Assembly (NCBI RefSeq): GCF_014360585.1
Contig: NZ_JACIXG010000007.1
Span: 1 to 64,000, forward strand
Direction: 5' to 3'
Origin: Nocardioides sp.
GTDB taxonomy: Bacteria > Actinomycetota > Actinomycetes > Propionibacteriales > Nocardioidaceae
Length of the DNA stretch: 64,000 nt
Part shown: positions 50,235-58,345 of the stretch, piece after piece
Layout of the letters: every line of letters begins with the position of its first letter
Numbering within the stretch: position 1 is the stretch's first letter
Notes under the pieces: model-generated
What the model was told of the DNA's origin: nothing
The model's input: the letters and a program-made list of their open reading frames with translations, nothing else
The model's database searches: none
Program-made: the position numbers and the translations under genes

Positions 50235-51332
50235 ATGAGACAGGCCTACGAGTCACGGGCCGGGGGAGCGCTGACCGGTCCGGTCGAGATCGTCGGCGTG
50301 GGGCTGCTGGGCACCTCGGTGGCGCTGGCGTGTGCGGCGGCCGGACTCGACGTGCTCCTCAACGACGCGGTCGCGAGCCACGTACGCACCGCGACCGGCC
50401 TCGGGGCCGGCCGTCGCCGCAAGCCCGGCGACGCCCCGCAGCTGGTCGTCGTCGCGGTCCCGCCGGCACATCTCGGTGAGGTGATCACCCAGGTCCTGGC
50501 CGAGAACCCCGACGCGGTCGTCACCGACGTCGGCAGCGTGAAGGCATCGCCGCTGGCCTACGTGCGCGAGCACAGCCGCGACGACGTACGCCGCTACGTG
50601 GGCGGGCACCCGATGGCCGGCAGCGAGCGCTCCGGACCGTTGGCCGCGACCGCGACCCTGTTCGAGGGACGCCCCTGGGCGGTGACGCCGCACGCGGACG
50701 CCGACCCGGTCGCGACCGAGCTCGTCGCCGAGCTCGCCAGGCTGTGTGGCGCGGTCCCGCTCACCCTCAGCCCAGAGGACCACGACCAAGCGGTCGCCCG
50801 GACCTCCCACGTACCGCACCTGATGGCCGCCCTGGTGGCCGGTCGGCTCGCGGTGGCGCCCGAGGGACACCTGGGCCTCAGCGGCCAGGGCGTGCGCGAC
50901 GTGACCCGCGTCGCCGCCGGCGACCCCGGCCTCTACGGCCAGATCGTGGCCGGCAACGCGCGGGCGGTGACCGATCTGCTCACCGAGCTCCGCGCCCAGC
51001 TCGACGAGATGATCTCGGCCGTCGGCAACGGCGACGCCGCTGCCCTGGACGTACTTCTCAAGGAGGGGCAGGCCGGCACCCGGGCCATCCCCGGCAAGCA
51101 CGGCCGACCCCAGACCGCCCAGGCGAGCGTCTACGTCACGGTGCCCGACGAGCCGGGCAACCTGGCCAGGCTCTTCGCCGACGCGGGGGAGAGCGGCGTC
51201 AACATCGAGGACGTACGCATCGACCACGACCCCGGCCGCCCGGTCGGTGTCATGGAGCTGATCGTGGCCGCCGACGCGGCCGACCGGATGCAGGCCGTTC
51301 TGGAGTCCCGAGGTTGGGTCGCTCACCGGTAG
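50235..51332 (+). CDS. tyrA: Prephenate dehydrogenase with ACT domain
   Basis: A 365-residue enzyme that oxidises prephenate to 4-hydroxyphenylpyruvate in tyrosine synthesis. The Rossmann glycine motif is GVGLLGTS near residues 21-28, and the catalytic His region is GGHPMAGSERSG, whose prephenate-binding motif is shared by TyrA proteins. A helical dimerisation domain follows. Residues about 293-360 form an ACT domain (VYVTVPDEPGNLARLFADAG), expected to sense tyrosine for feedback control. The gene opens the operon tyrA-cmk-plsC-der. Confidence 0.93.
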   Translation: MRQAYESRAGGALTGPVEIVGVGLLGTSVALACAAAGLDVLLNDAVASHVRTATGLGAGRRRKPGDAPQLVVVAVPPAHLGEVITQVLAENPDAVVTDVGSVKASPLAYVREHSRDDVRRYVGGHPMAGSERSGPLAATATLFEGRPWAVTPHADADPVATELVAELARLCGAVPLTLSPEDHDQAVARTSHVPHLMAALVAGRLAVAPEGHLGLSGQGVRDVTRVAAGDPGLYGQIVAGNARAVTDLLTELRAQLDEMISAVGNGDAAALDVLLKEGQAGTRAIPGKHGRPQTAQASVYVTVPDEPGNLARLFADAGESGVNIEDVRIDHDPGRPVGVMELIVAADAADRMQAVLESRGWVAHR

Positions 51333-51342
51333 GCTCCCGCCC

Positions 51343-52062
51343 GTGAGCAGCAGCAATCCCACCACTGACCCCGCAAGCATCGTCATCGCCGTCGACGGCA
51401 CGTCCGGCTCCGGAAAGTCGAGCACCTCCCGCGGGGTCGCCGACCGTCTGGGGATGCGCTATCTCGACACCGGTGCGATGTACCGGGCGATGACCTGGTG
51501 GATGCTCAGCAACGACATCGACGTGCACGACGCCGAGGCGGTCGCGGCCGCGGCCGGCAAGCCGGTGATCACCTCCGGCACGGACCCGCTCGGCCCCACC
51601 ATCGCCCTCGACGGCGGCGACGTCTCGGTCGAGATCCGCAGCGACCGGGTCAACGGAGCGGTCTCCCCGGTCGCCACGGTCCCCGAGGTCCGGACACGCC
51701 TGGTGGCGCTCCAGCAGCAGGAGATCCGCGATTCGCTCGCCGCCGGCTCCGGCATCGTCGTCGAAGGCCGTGACATCGGCACCGCGGTGTGGCCCGAGGC
51801 CGATCTGAAGCTGTACGTCACCGCAGACCCGGCCGCGCGTGCGGCGCGTCGCGCCGCCGAGGAGGGCGGCACCGACGCGGAGGCTGTCCGGGCGTCGCTG
51901 GAGAACCGCGACAAGATCGACTCCACGAAGGGCGGTGCGGCGGTGCCGGAGGGCGCCACCCACCTCGACACCACGCCGTACACGCTGGAGGAGGTCATCC
52001 AGCAGGTGGTCGAGCTCGTCGAGACCACTGCACGCGGCACATCCGACAAGGCGGGGGAGTGA
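51343..52062 (+). CDS. cmk: Cytidylate kinase
   Basis: A 239-residue CMP/dCMP kinase. Walker A is DGTSGSGKSS (about residues 17-26), the CMP-binding region contains RYLDTGAMYRAMTWWML, and the lid is EGRDIGTAVWPEA followed by ARAARRAAEEGG. It begins at GTG 51343, 10 bases after the tyrA stop. The C-terminal end, IQQVVELVETTARGTSDKAG, contains a copy of the 23-bp genomic repeat encoding VVELVETT (residues about 222-229), adding a tail beyond the normal end of the enzyme. The next gene starts inside its stop (GTGA). Confidence 0.93.
   Translation: MSSSNPTTDPASIVIAVDGTSGSGKSSTSRGVADRLGMRYLDTGAMYRAMTWWMLSNDIDVHDAEAVAAAAGKPVITSGTDPLGPTIALDGGDVSVEIRSDRVNGAVSPVATVPEVRTRLVALQQQEIRDSLAAGSGIVVEGRDIGTAVWPEADLKLYVTADPAARAARRAAEEGGTDAEAVRASLENRDKIDSTKGGAAVPEGATHLDTTPYTLEEVIQQVVELVETTARGTSDKAGE
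52006..52028 (+). repeat. 23-bp palindromic repeat inside cmk
   Basis: GTGGTCGAGCTCGTCGAGAC plus CAC differs from the intergenic core (GGTCGAGCTTGTCGAGACC) at one base. It is in frame and encodes VVELVETT near the C-terminus of cytidylate kinase. Confidence 0.7.
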
Positions 52063-52799
52063 GCGCGAGCCCGCACGCGGGTACGCCCCGCAGTGAGCTC
52101 CCGCGCACGGATGACGTTCCGCACCCGAGCCGGTGGGCGCTCTACCACATCAACGTCTACGCCCGGTGGGTGATCCGGCGCCGCTTCGACGTGCGGTTGC
52201 ACGAGACCGACAACATCCCGAAGACCGGTCCGGTCGTCTTCGCCTCCAACCACATCGGGATCATCGACGGCCCGCTGCTGGCGATCTTCACGCCGCGACC
52301 GGTGCACGCGCTGACGAAGCTGGAGATGTTCGAGCACTGGTTCCTCGGCCCGTTCCTGCGCTGGGCGGGGCAGATCCCGCTCTACCGCTTCGGCAGCGAC
52401 CCGACCGCGGTGAAGATGGCGCTGCGCGTGCTGCGTGAGGGCAACGCGATGGGGATCTATCCGGAAGGCACCCGCGGCGCCGGCGACCTGGCACACTTCA
52501 ACCGCGGAGCCGCCTACCTCGCCCTCGCCTCGGGCGCCCCGGTGGTGCCGGTCGCCATGTTCGGCAGCCGCGACCCGGGTGGCGGGATCTCGTCCCTGCC
52601 GCACAAAGGTGCTCTGATCGACATCGTCTATGGCGAGCCTTTCCACGTGGAGCGCGTAGGCTGGCCACGTACCAGGGAACAAGTCGGGCATGTGTCGGGT
52701 TTGCTCCAGAAGCACATGCTGGTCCAACAGGACCACGCGATGGCGTTGACCGGACGCGAACTGCCCGGTCCGCTACCTACCGAGGAGAACGATGACTGA
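52059..52799 (+). CDS. plsC: Lysophospholipid (1-acyl-glycerol-3-phosphate) acyltransferase
   Basis: A 246-residue PlsC-type acyltransferase that esterifies lysophosphatidate at the inner membrane. The catalytic HxxxxD is present as [10 protein letters not shown], and the phosphate-binding loop as [12 protein letters not shown]. An N-terminal region ([18 protein letters not shown]) resembles the membrane-associated helix. It starts at GTG 52059 overlapping the cmk stop and overlaps der by 8 bases at its 3' end. Position in a cmk-plsC-der operon is typical for actinobacteria. Confidence 0.9.
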   Translation: MSASPHAGTPRSELPRTDDVPHPSRWALYHINVYARWVIRRRFDVRLHETDNIPKTGPVVFASNHIGIIDGPLLAIFTPRPVHALTKLEMFEHWFLGPFLRWAGQIPLYRFGSDPTAVKMALRVLREGNAMGIYPEGTRGAGDLAHFNRGAAYLALASGAPVVPVAMFGSRDPGGGISSLPHKGALIDIVYGEPFHVERVGWPRTREQVGHVSGLLQKHMLVQQDHAMALTGRELPGPLPTEENDD

Positions 52800-54177
52800 C
52801 CCCGACGTTTCGTACGAGGACGTACGAGACCTGAACGAGACCGACGAGACCCCGACCGGCCCGCAGCCGGTGCTGGCGGTCGTCGGCCGCCCCAACGTCG
52901 GGAAGTCGACCCTGGTGAACCGGATCATCGGACGCCGCGAGGCCGTCGTCCAGGACGTCCCCGGGGTGACCCGCGACCGGATCTCCTATGACGCCAACTG
53001 GAACGGCAAGGGGTTCACGCTCGTCGACACCGGCGGCTGGAACCCCGACGCCCAGGGTCTGGCCGAGCGGATCGCCGCCCAGGCCGAGATCGCGGTGTCC
53101 CTGGCTGACGCCGTCCTCTTCGTCGTCGACGCGACGGTCGGCATCACCGACGCCGACGAGGCGGTCGTACGCATCCTGCGCAAGTCCGGCAAGCCGGTCA
53201 TCCTGGCGGCTAACAAGGTCGACGACATGCGCACCGAGGCGGAGGCGGCCGGGCTGTGGAACCTCGGGCTCGGTGAGCCGTGGCCCGTCTCCGCCCTCCA
53301 CGGCCGTGGCTCCGGCGACATGCTCGACGCGATCCTCGCGGTGCTTCCCGACCCGCCGCCGATGCCCGAGGGCGCCGAGATCGGCGGTCCGCGACGTATC
53401 GCGCTGGTCGGCAAGCCCAACGTGGGCAAGTCCTCCCTGCTCAACAAGCTCGCGAAGGAGGAGCGGGCGGTCGTCGACAACGTCGCCGGCACGACCGTAG
53501 ACCCGGTCGACGAGCTGATCATGCTCGGTGACCGGGAGTGGCGCTTCATCGACACCGCCGGCATCCGCAAGCGGGTCAAGGAGTCCTCCGGGCACGAGTA
53601 CTACGCCTCCTTGCGCACCACGACCGCGATCGATCGTGCCGAGGTGGCCGTACTCGTGATCGACGGCGGGGAGAAGATCTCCGAGCAGGACATCCGCATC
53701 CTCCAGACGGTCCGCGAGGCCGGTCGCGCGCTGGTCATCGCGTTCAACAAGTGGGACCTCGTCGACGAGGACCGCCGCTGGCAGCTCGACCGTGAGGTCG
53801 AGCGCGAGCTCGTCCAGGTTCAGTGGGCCCCGCGGATCAACGTCACCGCCCGAACCGGATGGCACGTCGACCGCTTGGTCCCGGCGCTCGACAAGGCTCT
53901 CGAGGGCTGGGAGACGCGGATCGGCACCGGCGCGCTCAACTCGTTCCTCGGCCGTCTCGTGGCCGAGCACCCGCACCCGGTCCGCTCCGGCAAGCAGCCC
54001 AAGATCCTCTTCGCCACCCAGCCCTCGACGGCGCCGCCGACCTTCGTCCTGTTCACCAGCGGCAAGCTCGAGGCCTCCTACGAGCGCTACATCGAGCGCC
54101 GGCTGCGCGAGGAGTTCGGCTTCGTCGGCACCCCGATCGTGCTCCAGCAGCGGGTTCGGGAGAAGCGCAAGCGCTAG
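52792..54177 (+). CDS. der: Ribosome biogenesis GTPase Der (EngA)
   Basis: A 461-residue tandem-GTPase required for 50S ribosome assembly. G1 motifs occur twice (GRPNVGKST near residue 30, GKPNVGKSS near 207), with G3 and G4 elements after each ([26 protein letters not shown]). The C-terminal KH-like domain ends in [15 protein letters not shown] basic residues that touch rRNA. A short acidic N-terminal extension of about 24 residues precedes the first G domain. It overlaps plsC by 8 bases and is the last gene of the operon. Confidence 0.95.
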   Translation: MTDPDVSYEDVRDLNETDETPTGPQPVLAVVGRPNVGKSTLVNRIIGRREAVVQDVPGVTRDRISYDANWNGKGFTLVDTGGWNPDAQGLAERIAAQAEIAVSLADAVLFVVDATVGITDADEAVVRILRKSGKPVILAANKVDDMRTEAEAAGLWNLGLGEPWPVSALHGRGSGDMLDAILAVLPDPPPMPEGAEIGGPRRIALVGKPNVGKSSLLNKLAKEERAVVDNVAGTTVDPVDELIMLGDREWRFIDTAGIRKRVKESSGHEYYASLRTTTAIDRAEVAVLVIDGGEKISEQDIRILQTVREAGRALVIAFNKWDLVDEDRRWQLDREVERELVQVQWAPRINVTARTGWHVDRLVPALDKALEGWETRIGTGALNSFLGRLVAEHPHPVRSGKQPKILFATQPSTAPPTFVLFTSGKLEASYERYIERRLREEFGFVGTPIVLQQRVREKRKR

Positions 54178-54442
54178 TGCTCCGCGGGAGCGGGCGCCAG
54201 CTGAGCGTCCGCCCCCGCGTGCACCCAGCCGTTGTTCGCGGCGTGCCAGCCCAGCTGCATCCGGGTCTCCACGCCGGCCAGGTCCAGCAGCGCGCGAACC
54301 CTGCGCTGCACCGTACGCAGCGACGTACCCAGCTGTTTTGCGACGACCGCCCGGTCGGTGAGCCCGGCGAGCGCGTGCTCTCCCGCACCAGCAGCGCACC
54401 GACGACATCGCCCGAGAAGGTGGCCTCCGCGTTCGGGATCAA
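54177..54442 (-). pseudogene. Remnant of a LuxR-type HTH regulator
   Basis: The minus strand shows a start-like MIPNAEATFSGDVVGALLVRE and, in the neighbouring frame, the helix-turn-helix LTDRAVVAKQLGTSLRTVQR followed by LLDLAGVETRMQLGWHAANN. These two pieces fit if a single frameshift near 54380 is repaired, and together resemble the end of a LuxR/TrmB-type regulator. The rest of the gene is missing, so this is a fragment. It abuts the der stop. Confidence 0.5.
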
Positions 54443-54462
54443 GCGCTAGCCGAGCGAAACGG

Positions 54463-54493
54463 GCCCGCAGGTCACCACCGGTGACCTGCGGGC
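54463..54493. terminator. Strong hairpin between der side and MarR gene
   Basis: GCCCGCAGGTCACC (54463-54476) and GGTGACCTGCGGGC (54480-54493) are perfectly complementary over 14 bp with a 3-base loop. It lies 13 bases from the stop of the minus-strand MarR gene (54506), so it probably terminates transcription from both sides. There is no T-run. Confidence 0.7.
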
Positions 54494-54505
54494 CTGACGT
54501 ACGTC

Positions 54506-54970
54506 CTAGGCCGGCTTGGCCTCGAGGCGCTCGAGCACGCCCTGGTAGAGCTTGGTCAGGGACGCGACCTCCTCGGGGGTGAACGCGTCGAACATGACCT
54601 GGCGGATCAGCTTCACGTGCTCGGGGGCCGCGGCCTTGATCGCCTCGAGCCCGGCAGGGGTGAGATCGACATAGGCACCGCGCCGGTCGTCGAGGCACTC
54701 ACGACGTTCGACGAGACCACGCGCCGCCATCCGCATCACCTGACGCGAGAGCCGGCTCTTCTCCCACTGGAGCTTGTCGCCGAGCTCGAACATCCGCAGC
54801 GAGCGGTCGGGGACGTCGGTCAGGTTGACCAGGACGTCGTAGTCGGCGAGGGAGAGGCCGTTCTTGGCCTGGAGGTCGCGGTTCATCCGAGATGTGAGCT
54901 GTGCGTTGACGGCCAGCCAGGCACGCCACGCGACCTGTTCGTCATTGCTGAGCCACTTGACCTCATCCAT
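54506..54970 (-). CDS. MarR-family transcriptional regulator
   Basis: A 154-residue MarR regulator. Helices 3-4 read LSLADYDVLVNLTDVPDRSL, and the wing region has QWEKSRLSRQVMRMAARGLV with RRGAYVDLTPAG. The N- and C-terminal helices form the usual dimerisation region. A likely target is the divergently transcribed VOC gene at 55140. The ligand is unknown. The gene ends beside a strong bidirectional hairpin. Confidence 0.88.
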   Translation of the reverse strand: MDEVKWLSNDEQVAWRAWLAVNAQLTSRMNRDLQAKNGLSLADYDVLVNLTDVPDRSLRMFELGDKLQWEKSRLSRQVMRMAARGLVERRECLDDRRGAYVDLTPAGLEAIKAAAPEHVKLIRQVMFDAFTPEEVASLTKLYQGVLERLEAKPA

Positions 54971-55139
54971 GAGGGCTACCTTACCGAGTCGTGACCGGCG
55001 CCTTCAGCACGACCGTGGATCGGCGGCCTGACGGCGTCGGCTACGAAAACGGTTGATGCAGAAACTAGACTCTGTTCCGGCCCCTTGGGCGCCGGCCACG
55101 TAGGGCGGGTCGGGCTCCGGCACCGGCATGAGGAGAGCG

Positions 55140-55634
55140 ATGAGCATCGACCTGGACAACATCTCGAAGGACCGTCAGCGGATCAAGAAGGAGTACCTCC
55201 GCGAGGAGGCCGTCCGCCCCGCCAGTACGGCCCGCGGGATCCATCACACCGCGCTGCTCGCCTCGGACGTACGCAGGTCGATCGACTTCTACCAGGGGCT
55301 CCTGGAGTTCCCGTTGACCGAGATCTTCGAGAACCGTGACTACGCCGGCTCCGACCACTTCTTCTTCGACGTCGGGGCGGGCAACCTGCTGGCCTTCTTC
55401 ACCCTGCCCGGGCTGGACCTGGGGGAGTACGCGGAGGTGCTCGGCGGGCTGCACCACATCGCGATCTCGGTGACCGCGGAGAAGTGGGACTACCTGCGCG
55501 CAAAGCTGGACGACGCGGGGGTCGACTACCTGATCGAGTCGAAGTCGTCGATCTACTTCGCGGGACCCGACGGCGAGCGGCTCGAGCTCCTCGCCGACCC
55601 GCTGGGGGAGATGTACGGAACCAAGGTCCTCTGA
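55140..55634 (+). CDS. VOC / glyoxalase-fold protein (divergent from MarR)
   Basis: A 164-residue VOC dioxygenase-type protein. Metal-binding positions are ARGIHHTALLASDVRRSIDF and LGGLHHIAISV, with EKWDYLRAKLDDAGVDY and SIYFAGPDGERLELLADPLG completing the fold. The 20-residue N-terminal helix (MSIDLDNISKDRQRIKKEYL) is longer than in small glyoxalases and typical of catechol dioxygenase-like VOC proteins. The start (MSIDLD) has a GAGGAGAG site upstream. MarR-type regulators often control enzymes for aromatic compounds, a plausible role. Confidence 0.85.
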   Translation: MSIDLDNISKDRQRIKKEYLREEAVRPASTARGIHHTALLASDVRRSIDFYQGLLEFPLTEIFENRDYAGSDHFFFDVGAGNLLAFFTLPGLDLGEYAEVLGGLHHIAISVTAEKWDYLRAKLDDAGVDYLIESKSSIYFAGPDGERLELLADPLGEMYGTKVL

Positions 55635-55662
55635 CCGGACCGCTGAACTGCTGGACCGGTGA

Positions 55663-55698
55663 GACGGCCGGGACGGGCTCACGCCTGTCCCGGCCGTC
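55663..55698. terminator. Hairpin between the convergent VOC and RHH-like genes
   Basis: GACGGCCGGGAC (55663-55674) pairs with GTCCCGGCCGTC (55687-55698) over 12 bp with a 12-base loop. It stands between the stops of two convergent genes (55634 and 55702) and can terminate both, although no T-run follows. Confidence 0.65.
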
Positions 55699-55701
55699 TG
55701 C

Positions 55702-56346
55702 TCACGGACGGTCGAACGGGTCCTCGGGCACCTCGAGCTCGAGCTGCTCCTCGTAGACCTGCTCCTCTGCCCGCCGGTCGGCGAGCCACGCCGTCAGCGC
55801 CACCACGACGAGCTGCGAGCGGGACTCCGCGGCCATCTCGTGGACCATGGCATCGAGCACGTCGACGTTGGTCGCCAGCAGGCGCAGGGGCATCGTGACG
55901 TACGGGTCCTCGAGCCGTTTCGGCTTCGGGACGTTGCGCATGAAGGTGCCGTCCGAGACGGGTCTGGTCTTCTCGCGCAGCGCGGCCTGGTGGGCGCGCA
56001 GGAGGACCGGGAGCCGGGGGCGGGTCGCGGCGACGGCGTCGAGCATCACGTCGACGAGCGAGCGCGGGACCTCCTGGCTGTAGGTCTTCCACTGCGCCGC
56101 CAGGGAGGCCGGCACGGAGAGGCTGATCGCCTGCACCGGCATGCCCTGGCGCCGCCCGGCACCCTCGCGCCGAGACTTGGTGCGGTGAGCAGGGGTGCCC
56201 TTGCGGGAGATCGGGTCGAGTTTGACGGGCGAGTCCACGGACGCCTCGCTGGCAGCTGTCGCCGGAGCGGTGGTCTCGTCGGTGGCGGATGGGGAAGATG
56301 AATCCGACACGGTGAGCTCCTGGGTTGGGGGTGTTCCTTCGGTCAC
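55702..56346 (-). CDS. Protein with two ribbon-helix-helix-like units
   Basis: A 214-residue protein of unknown function. After a Ser/Thr/Ala-rich N-terminal tail and a basic segment (RTKSRREGAGRRQG), two similar units appear. The first is AISLSVPASLAAQWKTYSQE followed by a second helix (RSLVDVMLDAVA). The second is YVTMPLRLLATNVDVLDAM followed by RSQLVVVALTAWLAD. Each has the beta-strand, helix, helix order of ribbon-helix-helix DNA-binding folds. Tandem fusion could make an obligate pseudo-dimer. This is an inference from pattern. Confidence 0.55.
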   Translation of the reverse strand: MTEGTPPTQELTVSDSSSPSATDETTAPATAASEASVDSPVKLDPISRKGTPAHRTKSRREGAGRRQGMPVQAISLSVPASLAAQWKTYSQEVPRSLVDVMLDAVAATRPRLPVLLRAHQAALREKTRPVSDGTFMRNVPKPKRLEDPYVTMPLRLLATNVDVLDAMVHEMAAESRSQLVVVALTAWLADRRAEEQVYEEQLELEVPEDPFDRP

Positions 56347-56530
56347 AGATGATTCTGTCGGAGACCACCGACAGTTTCAGTGACGGATGGGACCTGAGTG
56401 GCTTCTGGGACCGTTCTGGCCGGATGTCGGTTGGATCTAGGAGCGCGCGTTATCGCACATCGGGGTTGCCGAATCGGCTCATGCACAGGGGCGCCGCCTA
56501 TGGCGACGCCCTTGCTTGAACCCCTACTGA

Positions 56531-57046
56531 TCAGGCCAGGAAGCTCGGCCAGGAGGAGCTGGCGAGGTAGCGGTCGACGATCGCGTCGATGTCCTGGTCG
56601 ATGTCGATCGTCGTGCCCGGCTCGTCGGGGGCGAGCGGCTCGAGAGTCGTGAACTGCGATCGCAGCAGAGACGCCGGCATGAAATGGTCCGCGCGAGCGG
56701 CGAGACGCGCCTCGACGACTTCTGGGGTGCCGCTGAGGTGGAGGAGCCGGAGGCCGTCGGCGCGGCTGTGGAGCAGGTCGCGGTAGCTGCGCTTGAGCGC
56801 TGAGCAGCTCAGTACGGCGCCGGTGGGCTCGTGCTCGGCCAGCCAGTCGCCGAGCGTCTCCAGCCAGGGGCGGCGGTCGTCATCGTCGAGCGGGCGGCCG
56901 GAGGCCATCTTCGCGATGTTCGCCGGCGGGTGGAAGTCGTCGGCGTCGGCGAAGGCGACCTGGAGGCGCTGGGCGATGGCAGCGCCGACGGTGGACTTGC
57001 CGCAGCCGGAGACGCCCATGACGACGAGGAGGGGGTGCTGTGTCAC
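56531..57046 (-). CDS. gntK: Gluconokinase
   Basis: A 171-residue gluconate kinase that phosphorylates gluconate to 6-phosphogluconate. The P-loop is GVSGCGKST (about residues 11-19), followed by the family motifs DADDFHPPANIAKMASG and CSALKRSYRDLLH. The C-terminal helix is normal in length. It is divergent from the GntR gene at 57142, about 95 bases away; the regulator's operator is likely in that gap. The 6-phosphogluconate produced enters the pentose phosphate pathway. Confidence 0.93.
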   Translation of the reverse strand: MTQHPLLVVMGVSGCGKSTVGAAIAQRLQVAFADADDFHPPANIAKMASGRPLDDDDRRPWLETLGDWLAEHEPTGAVLSCSALKRSYRDLLHSRADGLRLLHLSGTPEVVEARLAARADHFMPASLLRSQFTTLEPLAPDEPGTTIDIDQDIDAIVDRYLASSSWPSFLA

Positions 57047-57141
57047 GCGTCACAGCGTGCACGAAAAGGCATCCGTTTGGCAAGAGCGGTCGTCGAAAGG
57101 ACCCTGATTGTGGCAATCCAGGGGTGTGGGACGATGCCGAC

Positions 57142-57861
57142 GTGACGACTTCCAGCGGGGGCGCCGTACGTCGGCTGCATCAGAGCGTCCGGGACGCACT
57201 CGGACGCGACATCGTCTCTGGAGAGCTCCCGACGGGGGCGGTCCTCACCCTGGAGGGGATCCAGGCGACGTACGACGTCTCGCGCCCGATCGCCCGGGAG
57301 GCCGTGCGCGTGCTCCAGGCCATGGGCATGGTCACGACCCGGCGACGTGTCGGCATCACGGTCCTGCCGCGACAGGAGTGGAACGTCTTCGACCCGCTCG
57401 TCATCCGGTGGCGCCTCGACGGCGAGGGCCGGCGTGAGCAGCTGCTCTCGCTCTCCGAGCTGCGCCGGGGGTTCGAGCCGATCGCCGCCCGCCTCGCCGC
57501 GGAGCGCGCGGAGCCGGAGCATCACGGCGCCCTCGCCCAGGCGGTGGCGGACATGGTCGTGCACGCCGCCGCCGGCGACCTGGAGGCCTACCTGGACGCC
57601 GACACCACCTTCCACCGGGTGCTCCTCAACGCCTGCGGCAACGAGATGCTCGCCGCGTTCGGCGACCTCGTCGCCGAGCTCCTCGCCGGCCGTACGCACC
57701 ACCACCTGATGCCGGCCAAGCCGAACCCGACCGCCATCGAGCTGCACGAGAAGGTGGCGATCTGCATCCGCAACGGCGACCCCGCAGGGGCCGAGGAAGC
57801 CATGCGCGCCATCATCGACGAGGCCGCCGCCGCCCTCGCCTCCGCGGACGACCCGCCGTAG
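57142..57861 (+). CDS. FadR-subfamily GntR regulator (gluconate-type)
   Basis: A 239-residue GntR/FadR-type regulator. The N-terminal winged helix covers residues about 10-75 (LGRDIVSGELPTGAVLTLEG, YDVSRPIAREAVRVLQAMGM). The C-terminal FCD domain has the metal-binding arrangement DTTFHRVLLNACGNEML and ELHEKVAICIRNGDPAGAEE. It starts at GTG 57142 (VTTSSGG). The divergent gluconokinase gene is the expected target, and gluconate or a phosphorylated derivative the likely effector. Confidence 0.9.
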   Translation: MTTSSGGAVRRLHQSVRDALGRDIVSGELPTGAVLTLEGIQATYDVSRPIAREAVRVLQAMGMVTTRRRVGITVLPRQEWNVFDPLVIRWRLDGEGRREQLLSLSELRRGFEPIAARLAAERAEPEHHGALAQAVADMVVHAAAGDLEAYLDADTTFHRVLLNACGNEMLAAFGDLVAELLAGRTHHHLMPAKPNPTAIELHEKVAICIRNGDPAGAEEAMRAIIDEAAAALASADDPP

Positions 57862-57938
57862 GGGTACCGATTGGAGGCCGCCCGGCGCCGTGCGGTAATG
57901 TTCGGAGCGCTTCGAACGGAGAGATCCGCTCGCAGTTT

Positions 57939-58012
<74 letters not shown>

Positions 58013-58019
58013 CAGATTC

Positions 58020-58054
58020 GCCCCTGACCTGCATCGCAGGTCAGGGGCTTTTTT
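58020..58054 (+). terminator. Rho-independent terminator of tRNA-Pro
   Basis: GCCCCTGACCTGC (58020-58032) pairs with GCAGGTCAGGGGC (58036-58048) over 13 bp with the loop ATC, followed by six T residues. It is the only textbook hairpin-T-run terminator I see in the window. Confidence 0.92.
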
Positions 58055-58318
58055 GTGCCTGTCCGCGAGGTTCACCACGTTGCCCGTCGGCGTCGCCGTG
58101 GGCCCATTTTGGGCCCACCAGATCGAAAATGCGTCTCCAGCGGCGGTCAAAGCTTGGTGGTCAGGGTGCAGGTAGCGCTGAGTCACTGCCGGATCTGTGT
58201 GTGACCCGAAACACGCTGCAACATGTGGAGCGGAACGACTCTGTCGGCCGTCCAGGTCAGGGCGGTGTGGCGTAGGGCGTGCGGGTCTAGGCCAGCGAGG
58301 CCGAGCTTGTAGGACCAC
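58055..58318 (-). pseudogene. Tyrosine-recombinase (integrase) C-terminal remnant
   Basis: The minus strand carries the catalytic half of a tyrosine recombinase in two frames. WSYKLGLAGLDPHALRHTAL, with the HxLRH motif, is in one frame. After a frameshift near SGHT, TDPAVTQRYLHPDHQALTA with the nucleophile Tyr is in another. The IS3 element starting at 58319 cuts off everything N-terminal to it. The open frame nominally extends to 58004 through the tRNA terminator, which is probably not original coding. It is the relic of an element inserted at the tRNA-Pro gene. Confidence 0.7.
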
Positions 58319-58345
58319 TGAAGCGCCCCAGGTTCTCTGCCGCTT

